Source: Prevotella sp.
GTDB lineage: Bacteria; Bacteroidota; Bacteroidia; Bacteroidales; Bacteroidaceae
NCBI GenBank assembly: GCA_016284635.1
Contig: JAEEPF010000024.1
Location: forward strand, 1 to 32,520
DNA: 32,520 nucleotides
Reading direction: 5' to 3'
Shown: piece by piece, positions 28,533 to 32,520 of the stretch
How positions within the stretch are numbered: position 1 is the stretch's first letter
Layout: each line of letters begins with the position of its first letter
Position numbers and translations under genes: made by a program
The notes under the pieces: generated by a model
What the model was told of the DNA's origin: nothing
The model's input: the letters and a program-made list of their open reading frames with translations, nothing else
Database searches by the model: none

Positions 28533-29876
28533 ATGGCAAATGTGATTAGTTTACGAAAAGGCTTGGACATCAACCTGAAAGGACGGGCTGAGGAGAAGAA
28601 GATCCAACTGAAATCGAACGGCAAGTTTGCACTTGTGCCGGACGATTTCGAGGGTGTCACTCCGAAGGTGGTCGTCAAGGAGGGTGAGAAGGTCAAGGCT
28701 GGGGATGCGCTGTTTGTCAACAAGCAGTTCCCGCAAGTGAAGTTTGCCTCGCCCGTCAGCGGAACCGTCCGTGAGGTGGTGCGCGGTGAACGTCGTAAAG
28801 TGCTCTGCATCAAGGTAGAGGCTGATGCCACGCAGGAGTATAAGGACTTCGGCAAGCAGGACGTCAGCAAGCTCAATGGTGCGCAGGTGATGGACCACCT
28901 GTTGGAAGCAGGACTCTTCGGTTACATCAACCAGTTGCCTTATGCGGTGTCTACCAATCCGGAGACGAAGCCTAAGGCAATTTTCGTGTCAGCCCTAAGG
29001 GACAAGCCCCTGGCTGCCAGCTTCGAGTATGAGGTGAAAGGTCAGGAACAGGACTTCCAGACGGGTCTCACTGCCCTGTCGAAGATGGCTAAGACCTACC
29101 TCGGTGTGGGTGAAGGCTCATCGCTCGAAGGCATGAAGGATGTGGAGGTGACTGTGTTTAAAGGGAAATGTCCCGCAGGAAACGTCGGTGTGCAGGTGAA
29201 CCATCTCGACCCGGTGAACAAGGGTGAAGTGGTGTGGACCATTGGCGATCCGACGGTAGTCCTCTTCATCGGCCGTCTGTTCAATACGGGCAAGGTGGAC
29301 CTGAAGCGTACCGTTGCCCTCTGCGGCAGTGAGATTAACAACCCCGCCTATGTGGATATGCTCGTGGGTGAGGAACTTTCGACCCTGCTGTCGAACAGTT
29401 ATGATGCCTCTAAGAACGTGCGCATCATCAACGGTAACGTGCTGACTGGAAAACCGACGACGAAGGAAGGTTTTTTGGGGGCTCACACCTCTGAGATTAC
29501 CGTTATTCCCGAAGGTAACGACGCCGATGAGATGCTGGGCTGGATGCTGCCGAGATTCAAGCAGTTCTCCGTCAGCCGTAGCTATTTCTCCTGGCTGTGT
29601 GGCAAGAAGCAGTATGCACTCGATGCCCGTATCAAGGGTGGTGAGCGCCACATGATTATGAGCGGTGAGTACGACAAGGTGCTTCCGATGGACATCTATG
29701 GTGAATACCTGATCAAAGCCATCATCGCCGGTGATATCGACCGTCAGGAGGCTCTGGGTATCTATGAGGTTAGTCCTGAGGACTTTGCACTGGCAGAGTT
29801 CGTGGATTCCTCGAAGCTTGATTTGCAACGAATTGTTCGGGAAGGCCTCAACATATTAAGGAAAGAAAACGCATAA
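28533..29876 (+). CDS. nqrA: Na+-translocating NADH:quinone oxidoreductase subunit A
   Basis: A 447-aa cytoplasmic subunit of the Na+-NQR complex, which oxidises NADH, reduces quinone and pumps sodium. The start MANVISLRKGLDINLKGRAE and the biotinyl/lipoyl-like hybrid region (PKVVVKEGEKVKAGDALF ... SPVSGTVREVVRGERR, about 45-90) are typical. Later FIGRLFNTGKVDLKRTVALC and GMLPRF-like parts agree with the family. NqrA carries no covalent cofactor. It is the first gene of nqrABCDE. The gap to nqrB (82 bp) contains a repeat hairpin. Confidence 0.96.
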   Translation: MANVISLRKGLDINLKGRAEEKKIQLKSNGKFALVPDDFEGVTPKVVVKEGEKVKAGDALFVNKQFPQVKFASPVSGTVREVVRGERRKVLCIKVEADATQEYKDFGKQDVSKLNGAQVMDHLLEAGLFGYINQLPYAVSTNPETKPKAIFVSALRDKPLAASFEYEVKGQEQDFQTGLTALSKMAKTYLGVGEGSSLEGMKDVEVTVFKGKCPAGNVGVQVNHLDPVNKGEVVWTIGDPTVVLFIGRLFNTGKVDLKRTVALCGSEINNPAYVDMLVGEELSTLLSNSYDASKNVRIINGNVLTGKPTTKEGFLGAHTSEITVIPEGNDADEMLGWMLPRFKQFSVSRSYFSWLCGKKQYALDARIKGGERHMIMSGEYDKVLPMDIYGEYLIKAIIAGDIDRQEALGIYEVSPEDFALAEFVDSSKLDLQRIVREGLNILRKENA

Positions 29877-29888
29877 TAATTTAGCAGC

Positions 29889-29940
29889 GGACTACAGGAC
29901 TAACACGACTTAGAAATAGTCCTTAAGTCCTTCAGTCCTT
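29889..29940. repeat. Repeat hairpin between nqrA and nqrB
   Basis: GGACTACAGGACTAACACGA is followed by three 8-bp tandem units of AGTCCTT[A/C/G] (about 29917-29940). The GGACT and AGTCC units can pair to form a hairpin of about 20 nt per arm. Inside the operon it may stabilise or attenuate the downstream message. It shares GGACTAACACG with the nadE-clpC repeat. Confidence 0.6.
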
Positions 29941-29958
29941 GCAAAAAATAAAAAGAAT

Positions 29959-31119
29959 ATGAGTTTTTTAAGGAATTATTTGAATAAGATCAAGCCGAAC
30001 TTCGAAGAGGGTGGCAAACTTCATGCCTTCCGCTCGGTGTTCGACGGCTTTGAGACCTTCCTTTATGTGCCCAATGACACTGCGAAGGCTGGTGGCGTGA
30101 ACATTCACGACGCCATCGACTCAAAGCGCATTATGAGTATGGTGGTCATCGCCCTGATGCCGGCCATGCTGTTCGGTATGTATAATATCGGCTATCAGAA
30201 CTATCTCGCCGCAGGGACATTGGCTACGGCTGGTTTCTTCGAGATATTCTTCTATGGCTTCCTGGCTGTGCTGCCCAAGATCCTCGTGAGCTACATCGTC
30301 GGTCTGGGCATCGAGTTCGCATGGGCTCAGTGGAAGGGTGAGGAGATCCAGGAGGGTTACCTCGTCTCGGGTATCATCATCCCGCTGATCATCCCCATCG
30401 GCTGTCCTCTGTGGATGCTGGCCCTGGCCTGCGCTTTCAGCGTGATCTTCTGTAAGGAGATCTTCGGCGGTACGGGTATGAACATCTTCAACCCCGCCAT
30501 CGCAGCCCGTATGTTCCTCTTCTTTGCCTATCCTGCGAAGATGACGGGCGATACGGTATGGGTGGCTCAGAACTCGATCTTCGGACTGGGTAATGACCTG
30601 CCCGACGGATTCACTGCCGCCACACCGCTCGGACAGTTGGCACAGGGTATTGATCCCAACGCCTCTATCTGTGACATGATCTGCGGTTTCATCCCGGGTT
30701 CCATCGGTGAGACCTCGCTTATCGCCATTGCGATCGGTGCCTGTCTGCTGCTCTTGATGGGTATCGCCTCTTGGCGCACGATGCTGAGCGTGTTCGTTGG
30801 TGGTGCCGTGCTGGCACTGATCTTCGACCAGACAGGTCAGTCCATCACCTGGTGGCATCACTTCGTGCTCGGCGGTTTTGCCTTTGGTGCCGTGTTCATG
30901 GCTACCGATCCTGTGACATCCTGCCGCACTACTACGGGCCAGTACATCTACGGTTTCCTGATTGGTGCGATGGCTGTTATCATCCGTGTGATGAATGCCG
31001 GTTATCCCGAGGGTATGATGCTCGCCATCTTCTTTGGTAATATGTTTGCTCCCACGATCGACCACTTCATCGTGGAGCGCAATATCTCGAAACGCTTAAA
31101 GAGAGGAGGTACCAAATGA
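29959..31119 (+). CDS. nqrB: Na+-translocating NADH:quinone oxidoreductase subunit B
   Basis: A 386-aa multi-span membrane subunit with about ten hydrophobic segments. FGGTGMNIFNPAIAARMFLF and the later ATDPVTSCRTTTGQYIYG are strongly conserved in NqrB/RnfD. Thr252 in GSIGETS is the expected threonine that carries covalent FMN (position by family knowledge). It also binds riboflavin and forms part of the sodium path. The stop overlaps the nqrC start by 4 bp (ATGA). Confidence 0.96.
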   Translation: MSFLRNYLNKIKPNFEEGGKLHAFRSVFDGFETFLYVPNDTAKAGGVNIHDAIDSKRIMSMVVIALMPAMLFGMYNIGYQNYLAAGTLATAGFFEIFFYGFLAVLPKILVSYIVGLGIEFAWAQWKGEEIQEGYLVSGIIIPLIIPIGCPLWMLALACAFSVIFCKEIFGGTGMNIFNPAIAARMFLFFAYPAKMTGDTVWVAQNSIFGLGNDLPDGFTAATPLGQLAQGIDPNASICDMICGFIPGSIGETSLIAIAIGACLLLLMGIASWRTMLSVFVGGAVLALIFDQTGQSITWWHHFVLGGFAFGAVFMATDPVTSCRTTTGQYIYGFLIGAMAVIIRVMNAGYPEGMMLAIFFGNMFAPTIDHFIVERNISKRLKRGGTK

Positions 31120-31811
31120 AACTGAATACTAATTCGAATACGTACATTATTATATATAGTGCGATTCTGGTGGTCATCGTGGCCTTCCTGCTGGCATTCG
31201 TCTATCAGGCGCTGAAGCCGATGCAGGATGCGAACGTGGCCCTCGACATCAAGAAACAGATTCTTTACTCGCTGAATATCCGCGACCTCGACGGCGCTGA
31301 AGCTGAAGCCAAATATGCAGAGGTGGTTAAGGAAGAAGCCGAGAAGGACGGACAGAAGTATTACCTTTGTGAGATCGACGGTGAGGATATTCTCGTGGTC
31401 GCCATGAAGGGTATGGGTCTCTGGGGTGGTATCAGCGGTTACGTCTCCATCCACGGTGATGAGACGCCGACTGTCTATGGTGCCTACTTCAACCACGAGA
31501 GTGAGACTGCTGGTCTCGGTGCAGAGATCAAGGACTCTCAGGCCTGGCAGGAGAAGTTCATCGGCAAAAAAGTCTTCGTCGATGGTACTCAGGACGTGGC
31601 TATCTCGATTGTGAAGAAGGTGGAGGATCCCACGACTCAGGTAGATGTCGTGACGGGTGCCACGCTGACCTCTAATGGTGTGAATGATATGATTAAGGCT
31701 GGTCTGAAGGATGCCGGGAAGAATGCCGTCGAACTCTTTTCCAAGATGATGTGTACACCTGAGCCCGCTGACTCTACAGCCACTGAAGAACCAAAAGCAG
31801 AGGAGGAGTAA
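31116..31811 (+). CDS. nqrC: Na+-translocating NADH:quinone oxidoreductase subunit C
   Basis: A 231-aa protein with one N-terminal membrane span (about 11-31) and a periplasmic FMN-binding domain. The flavinylation motif DVVTGAT puts covalent FMN on Thr183. HESETAGLGAEI (127-138) is the usual H.ET.GLG element. The flavin transferase ApbE is not in the window. The acidic tail (EPADSTATEEPKAEEE) is an unusual but plausible extension. It is coupled to nqrB, and only three bases separate it from nqrD. Confidence 0.95.
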   Translation: MKLNTNSNTYIIIYSAILVVIVAFLLAFVYQALKPMQDANVALDIKKQILYSLNIRDLDGAEAEAKYAEVVKEEAEKDGQKYYLCEIDGEDILVVAMKGMGLWGGISGYVSIHGDETPTVYGAYFNHESETAGLGAEIKDSQAWQEKFIGKKVFVDGTQDVAISIVKKVEDPTTQVDVVTGATLTSNGVNDMIKAGLKDAGKNAVELFSKMMCTPEPADSTATEEPKAEEE

Positions 31812-31814
31812 ACT

Positions 31815-32438
31815 ATGGCATTATTCAGTAAACAAAATAAGGAGGTTTTCACCAATCCGTTGAACCTCGACCATCCCATCCTTGGCCAGGTACTCGGTAT
31901 CTGCTCGGCCTTGGCTGTGACTTCACAGTTGAAGCCTGCCATCGTGATGGGTCTCGCTGTGACGGTCATCACCGCCTTTGCGAATGTGATCATCTCGATT
32001 ATCCGTAACACCATCCCTAACCGCATCCGTATCGTGGTGCAGCTGGTGGTGGTGGCTGCTCTCGTGACCATCGTTTCTCAGATCCTGAAGGCTTTCGCCT
32101 ACGACGTGAGTGTTCAGCTGAGCGTGTATGTAGGTCTGATCATCACCAACTGTATCCTTATGGGTCGTCTGGAGGCGTTCGCCATGCAGAACAAACCCTG
32201 GCCCTCATTCCTCGACGGTGTGGGTAACGGTCTGGGCTATGCCATGATCCTCGTCATCGTGGGTGCCGTGCGTGAGTTGCTGGGCCGTGGTTCGCTGCTG
32301 GGATTCCAGATCGTTCCCGATGCCTGCTATGACATGGGCTATGTGAACAACGGTATGATGACGATGCCGGCTATGGCATTGATTCTCGTTGGCTGTGTGA
32401 TTTGGGTTCATCGTGCTTACTTTTATAAGGAGAAATAA
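31815..32438 (+). CDS. nqrD: Na+-translocating NADH:quinone oxidoreductase subunit D
   Basis: A 207-aa integral membrane subunit with six hydrophobic spans. It starts MALFSKQNKEVFTNPLNLDH. The stretch IITNCILMGRLEAFAM is the conserved NqrD/RnfE segment containing the Cys that helps hold an iron-sulfur centre between NqrD and NqrE. GNGLGYAMILVIVGAVRELL also matches. The spacing to nqrC and nqrE is three bases each, as expected for one operon. Confidence 0.96.
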   Translation: MALFSKQNKEVFTNPLNLDHPILGQVLGICSALAVTSQLKPAIVMGLAVTVITAFANVIISIIRNTIPNRIRIVVQLVVVAALVTIVSQILKAFAYDVSVQLSVYVGLIITNCILMGRLEAFAMQNKPWPSFLDGVGNGLGYAMILVIVGAVRELLGRGSLLGFQIVPDACYDMGYVNNGMMTMPAMALILVGCVIWVHRAYFYKEK

Positions 32439-32441
32439 GAT

Positions 32442-32520
32442 ATGGATCATATAATTTCATTACTGTTTCGGTCGATATTCGTCGACAATATGATCTTCGC
32501 CTTCTTCCTCGGCATGTGTT
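32442..32520 (+). CDS. nqrE: Na+-translocating NADH:quinone oxidoreductase subunit E, N-terminal fragment
   Basis: The frame starts at the ATG 32442, three bases after the nqrD stop, and runs off the window after 26 codons (MDHIISLLFRSIFVDNMIFA, then FFLGMC). The FVDNMI.AFFLGMC sequence is the conserved beginning of NqrE/RnfA and includes the iron-site cysteine. nqrF is expected further on, outside the window. Confidence 0.9.
   Translation, partial: MDHIISLLFRSIFVDNMIFAFFLGMC

Noticed and set aside
30121..31065. 314-aa open frame antisense to nqrB
   Set aside because: His/Asp/Thr-rich sequence typical of an antisense frame of a membrane protein gene.

Overview
The window looks like a chromosome segment of a Bacteroidales bacterium, most probably Prevotella or a close relative. 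Four things point there: promoters of the Bacteroidota form (TTTG, about 20 nt, then TAnnTTTG) in front of many genes; starts without Shine-Dalgarno sequences; a secreted BspA-type leucine-rich-repeat protein ending in the short GIYSLDG...VMIK tail common in Prevotella; and a Bacteroidales gene set (smalltalk peptide, HU-HIG-type protein, DUF2027 protein, Nqr operon, TamB-like protein). The species cannot be read from the sequence alone.

Region 1 (1-10.8 kb) is accessory. A minus-strand operon-like run (4105 to 359) encodes a protein of unknown function, an OB-fold DUF3127-like protein, a 130-aa unknown, a DUF3987-like protein and a CHC2/TOPRIM primase. A strong terminator follows it, and then comes the start of an HU-like gene at the window edge. 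Upstream lie a 351-aa unknown and a two-TM protein resembling the putative AbiC group, both AT-rich; then a BspA-like LRR protein; a 167-nt sequence that folds into one long hairpin; and a MNT-HEPN pair. On the plus strand a well-formed promoter drives a leader with hairpins, a 28-aa smalltalk peptide, a two-TM small protein and an M15 peptidase. The last three resemble a phage-type small-membrane-protein/endolysin cassette. HU, smalltalk and cell-wall hydrolase genes commonly sit together in Bacteroidales. Here the two halves are about 10 kb apart with defence-like and surface-protein cargo between them.

Region 2 (10.8-14.5 kb) is a minus-strand cluster: a membrane-tethered TPR/AraC regulator followed by a small membrane protein and two secreted proteins, one with TPR-like helices. 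It is probably a self-contained envelope-sensing unit.

Region 3 (14.6-32.5 kb) is core chromosome. It holds a DUF2027 protein that lacks the usual Smr end and overlaps nadE; clpC; rpsA; gdhA, with an FNR/CRP-like palindrome upstream; a 1490-aa TamB-like protein; and divergently nqrA-B-C-D with the start of nqrE, the Na+-pumping NADH:quinone oxidoreductase.

A theme across the window is the density of small palindromic or tandem repeats. Most lie between genes as terminators or leaders, but several appear to have entered reading frames without breaking them (primase TOPRIM domain, DUF2027 linker, two places in TamB, the M15 start, the secreted TPR protein).
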